Below, piece after piece: positions 45,856 through 58,819 of a DNA stretch of 64,000 bases. The notes below the pieces were generated by a model. It ran no database searches, was not told the DNA's origin, and saw only the letters and a program-made list of their open reading frames with translations. Source of the stretch: Lactuca virosa. Lineage: Eukaryota; Streptophyta; Magnoliopsida; Asterales; Asteraceae. The position numbers were made by a program, and so were the translations under genes. Where the stretch lies: contig CAKMRJ010000001.1 of the NCBI GenBank assembly GCA_928212115.1, forward strand, positions 176,050,560 to 176,114,559, given 5' to 3'. Position 1 is the first letter of the stretch; each line of letters starts with the position of its first letter.

Positions 45856-45948
45856 TGTTGAAACAAAAAGTGACCCTATTTAGCTAATGAACCATAGACC
45901 TGAATTGCTGTTGCTACTGTAGCGAAGAAGAGTACAGGAGATTGATCT
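45856..45948 (+). repeat. LTR shared by H and K, first part
   Basis: Starts TGTTGAAAC; split by J after 93 bp. The duplication GATCT at 45944-45948 is repeated at 59112-59116. Joined with 59117-59631 it gives an LTR of 608 bp ending TCTCAACA. Confidence 0.88.
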
Positions 45949-46240
45949 TGTAAGGGTCGAAGACCTGTTGTAATATGTCGAAGTAATAAGTTTATTTTAC
46001 AAGGCATTTATGTAACGAAGCGTACTTGTTTAGTCCTTGTAATTTTTTGTGTGCTTTCATGTTTCCTATAAATAAGGACATTACTTAGAGTTAGATAAGA
46101 GTCTTTGGATGAACTTGTCTATTTTCTCTCTGTAACATTGAAAGCATAATAGAGCTGAAACCAGATCATATTTACATTGTGTGTTCAATCTATATTCTGA
46201 TTACTCTGATTTGATTCACACTTGATTCCACACTTCATCA
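45949..46240 (+). repeat. 5' LTR of J
   Basis: TGTAAGGGTCGAAG to CACACTTCATCA, with TATA box TATAAATA at 46067-46074. Confidence 0.95.
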
Positions 46241-46242
46241 AT

Positions 46243-46254
46243 TGGTATTAGAGC
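46243..46254 (+). other. Primer-binding site of J, one mismatch
   Basis: TGGTATTAGAGC, complementary to initiator-methionine tRNA except for one C-to-T difference. Two bases after the LTR end. Confidence 0.88.
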
Positions 46255-46485
46255 AGGAATCATGCTCTGAGATCTAATTTTCACTCTGTTTCAAAAGGTT
46301 TTTGAATCAAATTTCTGGCTCAAAAAGTTCCGCAATTTGCTTTTTAGATCTTCAGTTGTGATTTGATTCTGCAATTGATTTGTTGAATCGAGTATTCTAC
46401 TTCATTTTTCTAATCAATTCAGCAATTTGCTTTCAAATTCTCTTTGATTTCTCAAAAATTCTCAAAAAATTTCTTCCGTACATCA

Positions 46486-49400
46486 ATGGCGAACTTTAAT
46501 CTCAACTCGATGACTTCATACTCTCATCTGCTAGGATCTTCAACTAAGATTCCTATGCTCATTCCTGAATACTATGATTAGTGGTCTGATCGTATGCAGG
46601 ATTACTTGAATGGAATCGATGAAGAACTTTGGTCTTGCATCTCAGGGAATGTTACTCTTCCGATGAACCTTCAACCAATTGGATCATCATCTAGTACTAT
46701 GAGTGTGGAAAATCAAACTGATCGAATGAAGAAACTTGAAAAACGATGCATAAGGGAGTTACGTGGTGCATTACCTCCAGTTGTGTATAACTATGTCAGA
46801 AGTTGTACAACTGCAAAAGAGATCTGGAATTATCTCAAAGAAAAGTTTCAAGGTAGCGAGAAGACAAAAATCAATTCAGTTAAGCAATGTTTGATTGAAT
46901 TGAAGGATTTCAAACAAAAAATGGTGAAACGATTGAAAGTTACTATGATAGGCTGAACGAGCTGATTTACAAATGCAATCGTTATGGAATCAAGAGGTCT
47001 TCCATGGAATTTAATCTCATCTTTGTTATGGGACTCCGTAAAGAATGGAGGAGTGTTATCATGATGGTGAAAAATCAACAGAGTTTCGACAGATCTTCTG
47101 TGAATGATTTGTACAATCAACTGAAAACTCACAAAAGTGAAGTGAATGAAATGGCAGAAGAGTCGAAGCTTAGTACGGGAGGTCCATTAGCACTTGTCTC
47201 TAAAGTGTCTGAAAAGGAAACTATTGAAAAAGGCGATTCTGATGATAAAGAGGGGTTTCTCATGAATTCGGATGATGAGGCAATTGCTTATTACTCAAAC
47301 AACGGAGTCAAAAAGTTTTTCAAGAAACCGTTTAATTCGAAGGTGAAGCAAAGTGAGGGAAAAGGAAGTTTCATGAACAAAGCTGCAGGAGAAGAGAAGA
47401 AGAAGTATGAGAAGAATGATGCGAAGAGTGCTGAGGAGAAGAAAGAGAAGAAATTGAAAGGAGATTCTGGTACAGATTGTCATTATTGCAATGGAGCCAA
47501 TCATCTAGCAAATGATTGCATGCTTCGAAAGAAAGATGAGAAAACGAATAGAGTGAAGGATGAGGTGTATTATGTGGAGAGGTTGGAAGAGGTGCGTACG
47601 AAGGCAAAAAATGTGTCTTTGGTGGCTCAAGGTGAACATGAAAATGATGGCACATATCAAATCTGGTCTTCGGGCTCCGATGATGAGGAAATGCGTAATC
47701 CTAAGCATGGGACAATGTATGCGAAGCTGGAGGAAGATTCAGACGAAGAGGTCAAGGGCCGTTGCTTTGTGTCAAAATCTGCTGATAAGTCTCCAATGAC
47801 AACGAAGGTATATAATATTCTTCAATCTTTGAATATTCCTTTAAGTGCATATGATTCTGAAATTGTTGCTTTTGATGATATTGTTGCTTATTTCGATAAT
47901 TTGGTTGTTTCTGCTAGCAATGAAGCTAAGAAATTAAGCAATCAGTTGTTAGAGACACAGAAGAAGTTAGATTCGAAAGTTGTCAAGATAGAATGTTTAG
48001 AATTGAAAATAACAAACATAACGTGTGATCGAGATTCGTTATCTAGTGATGTAAAACTTTTGTTAGCTCAACGAAATATCTACTGCAATTCTGCTAAACG
48101 TCTATATGGCAAATTAACTGCATAGCATCATTCGTGTGATATTAGCAAAGAACAACATAGGAAATTATTACCTTTTCTAGCATATGAGAGAGCGAAGGTT
48201 GATAATATTTCATATGATTGTGAGAAAAATATTGCTGAGTTTGACAAAATTCCTGATGATAGATATACTTATGGAATTGTCAAAATTGACGAATGTCTTG
48301 ATTCAAATGAATTAGTTAACATTGTGAATGATACTTTGACAAAATCAGAACAAATGAAAATTTTGAAAAAGACTGAGAAATCAACATCTGATTCTCAATC
48401 TAATTTTGCCGATATCGAAGATAACTCTGACAATATTAGCGAAATTAGTGAAATTGAGGATGTTGATTGTTCTCAGTTGTCTGTCATTAATGTTGCATCA
48501 AAATCTAAAGGAAAAGAAAAACTTAAGGATTTGATGGTTAAGATTGACACTGACAAACCTTCAACTTCGAAAGTTTGTGATTATGAGTTTGTGGATATCC
48601 GTGATAGTCAAATGGATAGCAGTGATGATGAAAAGGATGATGACAATTCGGACAAAAAGGTCTCATCAAACAAAGATTCGAAAGAAACTGAAATTCCCCG
48701 TGTTGTTGTTGATCAAGTATTTGGGGACACTGAAACTTTCGAAAAAGTGTTGTCTGAAAAAGGAGCCCATTATTTGGAAACAAATCAAGTGGCGTGTCCA
48801 AATTTCAAGTGTACTGATGATGTTGTTTTTCCAAATCAAGTGTTTGTTACCACTGGAAATGTTGAGAACATTAAACCAGAATTCAACAAAATGGTCGAAG
48901 ATGACAACAAGAAAACAACAAACGAAGGGTTCTTTTCAAATCAAAGCACTGTCGAAAACAATCTTACAAAGAATTCATTTGTTTTTCAAAGACAAAAACC
49001 ACAACACAAATGGGTTGAAAAATCAAAAATTGTGAAAGAAGTTGCAAAAGAGGTTATTGTGGAAAATGAAACTGTTGTCAAATTAAATTCCAAAGAATTT
49101 AAAGAACAAATTGACAAGTTTTCAACAGAAAATGCAATTTCAAAAAGACAAGCTCGAAAGAAGATTTTTTGGCAAACCATGGAGCTTCGAAAACAACAAA
49201 ATGTTTTGACAATGAAAACAACTGAAAACACAAAGACTAAATCTGTAAAGAACAAGTCTTCTCATTCAGAAATTCATTCAGATCAAAAGATAAATCCCAC
49301 TCAAACAAATAAAGCTACATCTGAAATTCATCCAAAAACAAATTCTTCGAAAGTTTCAAACTCATCATTTTCAAAAGATAACAAAAATACCTCAAAGAAT

Positions 49401-49541
49401 GTTCAAAATCAACCATCACAACAACGATTTTCTTCTAATCAACAAACAACGTTTTCTCAAAAACAAAAATCTCCAAATCGATTTTCTCAAAATCGAAGTG
49501 TTGGAAACAATGATGGAAGTCGATACGCCATGGCATTTTGA
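46486..49541 (+). pseudogene. Copia gag of J with long C-terminal extension
   Basis: ATG 46486 (MANFNLNSMTSYSH). An in-frame TAG near 46579 precedes MQDYLNGIDEELW. The gag core (ELRGALPPVVYNYVRSCTTA) runs to a frameshift in an A-run near 46920 and continues from 47004 (MGLRKEWRSVIMMVKNQQSF). A CCHC knuckle (CHYCNGANHLANDC) is at 47478-47519. A coiled-coil/acidic extension follows with a TAA at 48123 and runs open to 49541, rich in Lys, Ser, Asn and Gln. Such an extension beyond the knuckle is a Sirevirus feature. The protein is the particle component. Confidence 0.85.
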
Positions 49542-49624
49542 CCTAAATCAAATGTTGATTTCTTCCCTCAAAAACCGAATTTTCCAAATCCTACAGGGAA
49601 ACAAACTTTAAAAGTTTTGTAGGG

Positions 49625-50160
49625 TTGTCTCGTGAAAAAAACATCGATCATTGGCTTGAAGGAAAAGGACGAAAATATCAATCAAGGAAATATTCTCAAC
49701 AACAAATTCACGAAGCCTATGCGAATTATGTGAATACTTCGTCAACTGAAAGCTCATCCTCAAAAGATTCGAATGTATCAGTAAAAACTTGGCAACCGGT
49801 TTCGAAAGAAAAGAATGATCATACACAATCTAAAAAGACGAAGGAATGTGTCAGTGACAATCCCAAACTAACAAAAACTTATGTTTCTGTTCCTTTAACT
49901 AATGATGTGGACTTAATTGATAGTCTCAAAACTAAAGTTTGTGATTGGGTTAAAAGTTCTTCATTTCATTATGTTTTCAAAACTAATTTCCAAGGACCCA
50001 AACAGCCTTGGGTACCTAAATTCTTTCATTGATCGCAGGTACTATGTGACGAGCAATATGATGAGAAATGGTATATCGATAGTGGTTGCTCACGTCACAT
50101 GACAGGACGAAAGGAAAATCTGAGAGATTTTCAAAGCTTGGAAAATGCAGGAGTTGTAAA
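49625..50160 (+). pseudogene. Copia pol of J: linker and protease
   Basis: After a frameshift near 49615 the frame reads REKNIDHWLEGKGRKYQSRK, a Ser/Lys-rich linker and PKQPWVPKFFH, and meets a TGA at 50030. It continues in the same frame with the aspartic protease WYIDSGCSRHMTGRKENL (50069-50122; catalytic Asp in DSG). A frameshift near 50165 leads to the next frame. Confidence 0.85.
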
Positions 50161-51080
50161 GTTTGGCAATAATCACAAGTGCCAAGGAAAGGTTATGGAA
50201 AAGTCACGAATGGAAAGTTCACTGTTAATCGAGTTTCTTATGTCGAAGGTCTTCGACATAACTTGATAAGTGTTTCACAACTTGTTGTGGGCACTGGAAA
50301 TCAAGTGGTGTTTAACGAAGAAGGCAGTATCATTTCGAATGTTGAAACTAATGAAGTTTTGCTCAAGTCCAAACGACATGGTGACATGTTTACTCTTGAT
50401 ATCAAACCAATCATCGGAAAACCCTCAGTGTGCTTAGTTTTGAAAGCTTCCTCTGACATCAGCTGGTTATGGCATCGACGTTTATTGCATTTAAACTTTC
50501 GAAATTTTAATAAGTTGGTTGTTGATGATCTTGTTTGTGGTTTACCTGTACTAAAATTTGACAATGATACATTGTGTGCAACTTGTGAACAAGGGAAACA
50601 GCACAGAAAAGGACATCCAATTGTGATAGATTCGAAAATTGTGGAACCATTGGAACTTCTTCACATTGACCTTTGTGGACCATTAACTGTTGAAACACTC
50701 AACAAGAAACGGTACATTTTGGTTATTGTTGATGATTTTTCACGATTTACTTGGGTATATTTTCTCAGGTTAAAATCTGAGGTTGCTCAAACAATGATCG
50801 AGTTTATAAAGAAGATTGAGATGAGTCTGAAGAAAAATGTTCGAAAGATCAAAAGTGATAATGGATCTAAGTTTAATAACAAAGTGCTGGATTCGTACTT
50901 AATAGAAAAAGGAATTTCGCATAACTTCTCTTCGCCCTATACACCTCAGCAAAATGGTGTTTGTCTTAATACAAAATAGGTCACTTTGCGAAGCAGCAAG
51001 AACTATGTTGACATATGCAAATCTTCCTAAAAATGATGACTTGGAAATTCCTCAAAATATTGTAGATGTTAATTCAACAA
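50161..51080 (+). pseudogene. Copia pol of J: pre-integrase and truncated integrase
   Basis: NRVSYVEGLRHNLISVSQL, then the zinc domain WLWHRRLLHLNF and CATCEQGKQ, and the core with LLHIDLCGP and IKSDNGSKF. Near TPQQNGVCLNTK a frameshift and a jump lead to CEAARTMLTYANLPKNDD. By comparison with H (FGCRCFVINN and GIFLGYS, absent here) the last part of the core, probably with the third catalytic residue, and the C-terminus are deleted. Confidence 0.85.
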
Positions 51081-53088
51081 CAAATTCTCCCAGAGTTGGC
51101 GAAAGTATGCATAATAATCCAGTGGAAGGAGAGCACTTGGATTCGAATACTCTGGTTGAGGGGGAGCATTTTTCGAGGGGGAGAATGGGAGAATGGATGA
51201 TCTAGTTGAGGGGGAGCATCAAAATGATAATCGTGTTGAGGAGGAGAATGAAGAAACTGATACAATCAATTTTAATCAAAACGATGATTTTCATGATCTA
51301 AATGATGATATTTTTGTTGCATGATCTAAAAATGAAGAGATGTACGAAGATGCACCTTTGGAGTTTGATCTGGCATATCCACCGTTAGAGAAATGGACAA
51401 AGACTCATCTGATAGATCAAGTCATTGGGAATCCTCAAGATGGAGTATTAACAAGAGCTCAGATTCGTGCAAAGAATGAGGTATTAAATACTCATCAAGA
51501 ATTTTGCATGTTCAATGTTTTCATCTCGAAAATAGAACCAAAAAAAGTTAAGGTTGCAATGGAACACTCAGATTGGGTTGTTGCAATGCAATCTGAACTG
51601 GCTGAATTCGATAGAAACAAGGTTTGGCGATTAATTCCTAAACCTGAAAATGTTTCGATTGTCGGGTTAAAATGGATTTTCAAAAACAAAACCGACAAAG
51701 ATGGAAATATTGTACGAAATAAAGCACGACTAGTTGTAAAAGGATATTCGCAACAAGAAGGGATTGATTATGAAGAAACCTTTTCCCCTGTTGCAAGACT
51801 CGAGGTTGTTCGAATATTCTTAGCTTATGCAGCTCATAAGGATTTCGATGTATATCAAATGGATGTGAAATGTGCTTTTCTCAATGGTGAACTTGAAGAA
51901 ACTGTTTACGTTGAACAACCTCCAGGTTTCGTAAATGAAATGCATCCTGATCATGTATACATTTTAGATAAAGCAGTTTATGGGTTAAAACAAGCACCAA
52001 GAGCATGGTATGCAACTCTTACCAGTTTCTTAAAACAGTCGAAATTTAAACAAGGATCAGTTGATCCCACATTATTTCGAAAGAAAGTTGGGAATCATCT
52101 AATGCTTGTTCAAATTTATGTTGACGATATTATTTTTGGCTCTACTGACCCTGCTTTGTCTAGAGAATTTGAATGTTTGATGAAAAGCCATTTCGAAATG
52201 AGCATGATGGGCAAAATCAATAATTTTCTTGGCTTAAACATTCATCAAAGCAGAGAAGGCATTTTCATCAATCAGGAAAAGTATACAAGGAATTTGCTCG
52301 AAAAATTTGGAATGACAAATAGCACGAAGCTAAGAGTACCAATGGCTATTGGAACAAGGCTAGCCCCTTCGTTAGAAACGCCTGCGGTTGATCTTACCTT
52401 ATACAGGAGCATGATAGGTTCATTGCTTTATCTTACTGCAAGTAGACCTGATATCATGTTTTCTGTATGTAATTGTGCTAGGTATCAAGCAAATCCACGA
52501 GAACCACATTTAATTGTTGTGAAGAATATCTTTCGTTATCTCAAGGGAACAATTTCGTTAGGATTGTGGTATCCTTCGAAAACAGGGTTTTTCATTCAGG
52601 CATTTTCAGATGCAGATCTTGGAGGGTGTACTTTGGATCGAAAAAGCACAAGTGGTGGTTGTCAATTTTTGGATGGCAAGTTGGTTAGTTGGCAGTCGAA
52701 GAAACAAACGTTTGTTTCGATTTCTACTGCTGAAGCTGAATATGTTGCAGCTGCTGCTTGTACATCACAAATTATTTGGATTCAGAGTCAGTTGAGAGAT
52801 TATGCCGTGAATATGAAAAAGATTCCATTGTATTGTGATTCACAAAGTGCTATACGCATTTGTCATAATCCAGTACAACATTCGAAAACAAAACATATTG
52901 CTCTTCGTTATCACTTTATCAAAGATCATGTGGAAGATGGCAATATAGAAGTCCATTTTGTAAAAACAACGGATCAGCTTGCTGATATTTTTACAAAAGC
53001 TTTGGATGAAAAATCATTTGTTTGAATTTTGACAGGATTGGGAATGATCGAAGCAAGTTCAGTTCCAGGAATGATATCGCATGTATAA
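51081..53088 (+). pseudogene. Copia pol of J: reverse transcriptase and RNase H, mostly intact
   Basis: The open frame 51340-53025 is the best preserved in the window. WVVAMQSELAEFDRNKVWRL and KARLVVKGYSQQEGIDYEE (RT palm), MDVKCAFLNGEL, and YVDD at 52117-52128. RNase H has FSDADLGGCTLDRKSTSGG, STAEAEYVAAAACTSQ, YCDSQSAIRICHNPV and ADIFTKALDEKSF. An in-frame TGA at 53023 cuts off the last 20 codons, which end at 53088. Before 51340 is an acidic linker with two or more stops. Confidence 0.93.
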
Positions 53089-53248
53089 CAACGAAGTGTT
53101 ATATAAATATGTCGATTCAGAGGTCATCATGACTCATTCAGAGGCTGATAGTATTAACCATTCAGTGGTTACTGTTCATAGTCAACGCTTCGACATGCTT
53201 CGACTTCGTTACATTGAGCATTTTGGTTTGGTGTAACTCTTTTCGTTA

Positions 53249-53570
53249 GATTTCCAAAAAAAATTTTATCTTAGTTTTATTTTCGAAAAATCAAAAACTA
53301 CAAAAAGATTTTATCTTTGTTTTGTCATTTTATTTTCGAAACATCAAAAACTAGAAAAAGATTTTATCTTTGTTTTGTCATTTTATTTTCGAAAAATCAA
53401 AAACTACAAAAAGATTTTATCTTTGTTTTGTCATTTTATTTTCGAAAAATCAAAAACTACAAAAAGATTTTATCTTTGTTTTGTCACTTTAGTTTCGAAA
53501 AATCACAAAATTCAAAAAGATTTTCTTTTGTTTTTTAATAGTTTCTTTTAAGAAAAATCAAAAACATCAA
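53249..53570 (+). repeat. 53-bp tandem repeat, about six copies
   Basis: Units contain AAAAAGATTTTATCTTTG, TTGTCATTTTA and TTCGAAAAATCAAAAAC at a regular 53-bp period (53302, 53355, 53408, 53461, 53514). The apparent 73-codon ORF is a translation of the array. G has a shorter T-rich pair of repeats in the same relative place. Confidence 0.92.
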
Positions 53571-54916
53571 AAAGATTTTTGTTATTTTGTTCTTTATCTT
53601 TTGTGTGTACAGATTTCACGAAGGATAACCAAGGGTCATGCTTATGTTTCTCTGGGAAGGTACAATTTCGACAACTTTGTACTAGTTAGACTGTCCCTAG
53701 AAGCATGCTGCAGCATGTCGACCCAAGCCTCCATAGACTCAATGTGTGTTTACGAAAGCCTTAATGAAAATTTTCTTACGAAAATTTCTTCCCAAGTCAG
53801 GCTTATATTCACATTAGTCGAATGAGCTACCTTACTCTTCTCAAATGAGTTAAGAGTTGTCTGTTTGGTCTAATCATAATAGAGGTACAAGTGTTTTCAT
53901 CAACCAATCTTTTTCATCAACAAATTTCTTACACTTGCACACACACGAAGACATATGTCCAAGAGATCTTTGATTCAACCAATCAAGATTTAGACATATC
54001 AAAATTCTGTGTTAATGATCTGACATCATGAGGCCGTGATGAAAGTGAAACCCAACATTCTATCTTCGTAAGGAATTGACGGGGAACTATGTTCCAGTTT
54101 TGACGAAACATTTGTTTCAGTACCACTTTTCGAAACTCCAAATCATATTCATTTCTTATGAGTAATCTTGATCAAACTATCGAAGCCCACGATGTTTGTT
54201 ACCCAACAGGATTCAGTATTAATTTTGTTGTGAATATGATTTCCGTGTGAGTTTCATTTGCTTTCGAAGTTACTTTCAAAATAATTCAAAGCATACTTGT
54301 CACTGACTACACCGGTCAAACAAGTAATTTCGGTTACAATTACTCACCTTATGTTAAGGTTGATATGTAACGAAATTGTAAACTACCCATGAAGCCTTAT
54401 AAAAGAAGCCCTTCGATACTTCTCTATAAGTATTCGATTGAAATTCACGGGAACATACACAAGCAGTTGATTATCTCTCTTGATAATTAACGAAGTAACC
54501 TTTGCCTGCGGTTTATCTACTTTTGTGTCAAATTGAATTGACATCACAAATCCAAATTTTTGTTTAATTGTTTCTTATCTTATCTTTGGATCACTGCACT
54601 CACGAAATCCTTGAGGTTCTGAGTAATACCAACTCAGGCTGATGATTTCAAACATCTGGCATATGACTTCGCTTTTTATCCCAAAAGTGAAAGAGCCTTA
54701 CTTTCATCCGAAGATCAGTGACGGTTACAATTCAATTGAGATATACGATCAGTCTGTTTGAAAAGACGTTCTGTATTCAGTCTGGGTTTCTAGGTGATGT
54801 GACAGCTACTTTTTGACGCATGGCTACTTTATCGGCAGTATGGTGCGAGATTCAAGGTGCCACGTCGGATCTCATTTAATGCCAATCCCGCTTCAAATTC
54901 AAACACTAGGGTTACA
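53571..54916 (+). other. Conserved non-coding block between pol and additional ORF (J)
   Basis: Shares ordered anchors with G's block (29471-30260): TCCCTAGAAGCATGCTGC, CTTCCCAAGTCAGGCT, GAGCTACCTTACTCTT, CTGTGTTAATGATCT, GTGAAACCCA and GAATTGACGG. All three frames have stops in both elements, so coding does not explain the conservation. Confidence 0.75.
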
Positions 54917-54926
54917 TATAAAAAGG
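54917..54926 (+). promoter_or_regulatory. TATA box 109 bp before the J additional ORF
   Basis: TATAAAAAGG, identical to the G box at 30640. A GCCACGTCGG motif (G-box-like core) lies about 58 bp upstream at 54859. Promoter role inferred. Confidence 0.62.
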
Positions 54927-55025
54927 GGAATCAAAGCGTGTTCTCAGTTTACGCTTCCAAACGAAAAATTCCTACTTTCTCTGAAACTTTCCGATTGTTC
55001 TTCAAAGCTTTCAAAAACCCTAATC

Positions 55026-58000
55026 ATGGCCAATTCTGCTGAAGTTGTTGTTCAATCCCAAAACATAGAAGACATTACTTCCCAACCAATCATGAAGATT
55101 CAAGGCACAAATTATCAAGTTGAAGATGATGTTTCTTTATACCCAGATGAATTGAAGATGTTGGTAGTTGCCTTGAAGAGATCTGTTCTTTCCACTGCCA
55201 TATTCAATTCGTTTGCAGTTCCACTTGCATGGCTTTCTCAAGCTGGATCCACTGCTACGTACAGCAAAGCAATGGATATCATCACTTTTCAACTGGTGAA
55301 TGATAAGAAGATTCGATTGTCCAAGAAGATTTTCTGTCAAATTCTTGATATCCCAAATTCTCAAATCTATACTGATCTTTCATCTGCACAAATCATCCAT
55401 ATGTTCACTGAGATGGGTTATCAACCCCCACTCACCAAGATCAGTGATTTCAAGAAATCAGGACTTCCCACTGTTTGGAATTTTCTCTTCGGAATCTTTT
55501 TACGCTGCTTGACTGGTCGCAGTGTAGGGTTGGACAAAGGTCGAATGGAGGTGTATGCAATGGTGGCAGGGTTGTATTATGACATTACTGTGGATTATTC
55601 TACCCAACTATGGAAGGAATTTCAAAAGAGTGTCGAAAACACGAATGTCGTTCAAGGAATTTCGTGTGCTAGGTATTGGAGTTTAATCCTTCGATACTTT
55701 TATGCCAAAGAGGGGATTGAGGTGCCTACTGATGAGGAGACTGCTGAGTTCATCAAGTATCAATTTACGAAGGAGGTTTCGGATGATGCTGAGATATTTA
55801 CACACATTGCAAGAATTCCAGATGCAATGTTACAATGGGTTGATCCAACGAATTTGGTTCTAATGGAGTACTTAGAAACAATCAATCCGGATGATGGTTC
55901 TGGGAAGTTGTTACCAAAAGAAACAGTAGGTCCTTCGAAGAAGTCTCGCAAGTCAAAGAAGGATGTAATAATTACTCCTGAGAAACCAGTACAAGAGCCA
56001 AAGAAAACGAAATCACCAAAACAGACGAAGCCAAATGCACAAGTTTCGACTGTTGTGGTTGAACCGGTGGAGCCTGTTGTTGATACTCAAGAAAAGGAAA
56101 CACTACCATCAAAATTAGATATTTTTCGAAGGGTTAAGAAAAAGTCTCGTCGATCACGAAAGCTTTCCGATGGTTCATTTAAGTCTTCTTCGATGGTTTG
56201 TAAACCATATTTGAATCACCAAGGAATTCTCATTCGTTAGGTTCCAGCTCCTGTTTCTCCTTCTTCCAAGAAATGAAGAGCTGAAGATGTTGCTACACAT
56301 ATTTCGAAGAAGAAGTTGAAGAAAAGAAAGATGGTTGTTCAAGCAGACTCATCCGAAGGGGAGAAAGTTCCTGAAACTCCTGAAACTAATATTCTCCAAT
56401 CAACGTCTATTCCTGAGAAGACTACGGTCACACCACCCGAAGTTTCGTTAACTGAATCAATTCTTGAGGAGGTTCAAACTTCAGACATCAATACAAACAT
56501 ATCTGATACGGATGTAAATTTCAATATGGGTGAAGGAAATACGAATAAAGAACTTGTTGTTTCGACTCAAGGTATTCCTGCATCCTCTGCTACTTTTGTT
56601 TCTTTACCACCATTCATAATCCCTATCTCAAACACTACAAACTCACCCACCTTTGAAACCATTTTCAACCAACCCATCACAACTTCGTTCTCATCGCAAA
56701 CCACTGATCCACTTCAAAATACTAAGGATACTGATGTTGACGAAGGGGGTTTTGGGGGAACATTTGAAGAGATAGAATTTGACGAAGAAGAAGAAACTTA
56801 CCCCGACAACATGTTAATGACAATGAAGCAATTCAAGATTTTGAATAAGAAGATGAATTCTATTATTCAATCTCAAGCTGACATGGGGGGAAGTCAATCT
56901 CTTTCGAGTTTGGAATTGGATGTTATGCTTAAAGCATTTGAAGCCAGAATGGTTAATAAAGTGTCTGGAATGCTTCAAGATTCTGAGTCTAAAATCTTGG
57001 AGAAGGTGGATCAAAGTGATAAGTGTAATGAATTGCGGGTGAAGTCTCAGTCTTCGAACTTTGTGAATGAAGTTCAAGATTTTACGAAGGATGAATAAAG
57101 AAAGACATGTTTTATTCATTAAAGATATGAAGTAAGCTTTAAGAACTTCGTGAAGACATGATCAACGAGATTGCTAGTGCTCAGAAAGACTATGCATCTC
57201 TTAATAAAAAGGTGGATATCATTTGTGAGGCTGTCACAAAATATGTCAAGTTGTATGAAGGCTTGAGTCCTGAAGTTACTCAACTTTCAACAGCTAACAG
57301 TCGAAGCTTTGTGGAGCTTACTTCTTTGTTGAAGGAGTTGAAAATTGTGTCTACCACACATGTTGCCTCTTCAATAATAACTCCAGAATTCTTGTCTCAG
57401 AAGTTTTCTCAGTTCGAGGCTGTGTTGCACAAACAGTTGGCTCCATTATCCAAGTATTCTAGTTTGATACCAACAGATGCCCACCTGTTGTCACAGGGGT
57501 GCAAGGGGGAGAGAAGAAGGTTGGTAATACAAAAGTTGGTGAAGGTTCGCATGAAGCTGTGAAAACTGTTGGGAAGATTTTTCAAACAACAATTCCAGTA
57601 TCGAAGCCAATTATCTCAACTGCTGGCCCTATTACTTCGACAGTTGTGACAACAATGCCAATTTCAAAGAAGCCAATTCCAAGACCAATTTCTAAAGGAA
57701 TTGTGATTGGGGAAGGTGGCAGCAGTTCGAAGCCTAAGGAAGTTGTTGATAGTTCTTCGATCAAAGATAAAGGAAAAACAATTATGGTCGAAAAATCAAA
57801 AGAAGAGAAGAAAGCTGAAACTGATGCTGAGCTTGAGAAATTGAGGGTTATACAAAGCATTTTAAGTCTTTGTGCAAGTGACCCACCTGGAATGAACAAG
57901 GGTGATCCTGCAAAGCATTACAACTATGAAACAATCGAAGCAAGAGTTGCATATAACCGTATGTATGCTTTTGAGAAGAAGCCGAAGCAGAGCTATGCCG

Positions 58001-58788
58001 TTGTAAATACGGATATGAGACAACTGGATTTCCCAATCGACAAAATGATGTTCATCATGGTTCAGTACAAAATTGTTGAGAAATTCGACAATGATGATGA
58101 TTACACATACATGAAGCTCAGGTTTCATGCTGTGTTAGGGAAATTTCCAGAGGAGATTTGGTCACTCGTGAAGATCAAAATGGTGATCAATATTCAGAAG
58201 GATGTTATTTTCGAAGACATGATACAAAACCTTCGATTTTATGTTGCAAGGGCGAATGGTTAGGAGTGTAATTTTTCGATTGCTTATTTTCCATTAATGA
58301 ACTTGTATGATCTTATACAAGTTGCATTACTTCTGAAAGACAAAGATGCTTCGTATCTTCGAGAGACTGATCCAGAAGTGTTTCGTCTTGGTCTAGCTCA
58401 CATCAAAATATTCATAGATAACTACTATAAGTGTTTGGCCCTAACGGATGTGGAGTTAGCTACTGCGAAGGGGTTAGAAGTGAAAGTACCCATGGAACCA
58501 ACGAAGACTCAACCTGAGTTGAAGAAGTATGCTGATGGGGAAATATGCTTGAAGCCTTTTGGGATGGTCTTCGCAGGAAAAGATAAAAATGGAAAAGCCA
58601 AGAGATTCTTATTCCAAGCTTGCGAAGTAGAAAGATACACAACGTCCCAGTATATGAACTTCATTGTTCGTATCAATAGTTGCCAGAAGAATAACGAAGG
58701 CGACAAGAAAGAATTGAAGAAGATCATTTCTTGGTATTCTGAAATTAGAAGGGTGATGCTGTATGCTATACAAATTCTTTTGAACTGA
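55026..58788 (+). pseudogene. Additional ORF after pol, element J
   Basis: ATG 55026 (MANSAEVVVQ); the frame is open upstream to 54813, but this ATG lies at the same distance from the TATA box as in G. The N-terminal domain shows MFTEMGYQPPL, DFKKSGLPTVWNFLF, CLTGRSVGLD, GLYYDITVDYSTQLWKEF. Basic clusters (KKSRKSKKDV, RRVKKKSRRSRK) come next, then stops at 56238 and 56274, an acidic/Ser-rich linker with coiled-coil pieces, a stop at 57096, frameshifts near 57100-57160 and 57500, and a stop at 58261. The C-terminal domain (about 57840-58788) has GMVFAGKDKNGKAKRF and SWYSEIRRVMLYAI. About 1250 codons. No signal peptide or membrane segment. A nuclear or nucleic-acid-binding role is a guess from the basic clusters. 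Confidence 0.75.
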
Positions 58789-58807
58789 AGATGGTCGACA
58801 TTATTAC

Positions 58808-58819
58808 AAAGGGGGAGAA
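58808..58819 (+). other. Polypurine tract of J
   Basis: AAAGGGGGAGAA directly before the 3' LTR. Confidence 0.9.

Larger units (their letters stand above)
34612..45948 (+). mobile_element. Ty1/copia (SIRE-like) element H, interrupted by I; its LTR by J
   Basis: Plus strand: probable gag tail (34641-34814), then element I, then protease/pre-integrase, integrase, reverse transcriptase and RNase H (37420-40960), additional ORF (41832-45823), polypurine tract and the start of its LTR at 45856. The LTR is interrupted by J and completes at 59117-59631, where a primer-binding site and gag of K follow. The word ACCGCAG recurs through H and K but hardly elsewhere, supporting a common family. All frames are heavily damaged. 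Confidence 0.78.

Noticed and set aside
47295..47708. Minus-strand ORFs over J gag
   Set aside because: Shadows of the charged gag frame; rich in Leu, Ser and His only because they are antisense to Lys/Glu-rich codons.
53317..53538. 73-codon repetitive ORF in J
   Set aside because: Straight translation of the 53-bp tandem repeat; the unit length is not a multiple of three, so the peptide repeats in changing form.
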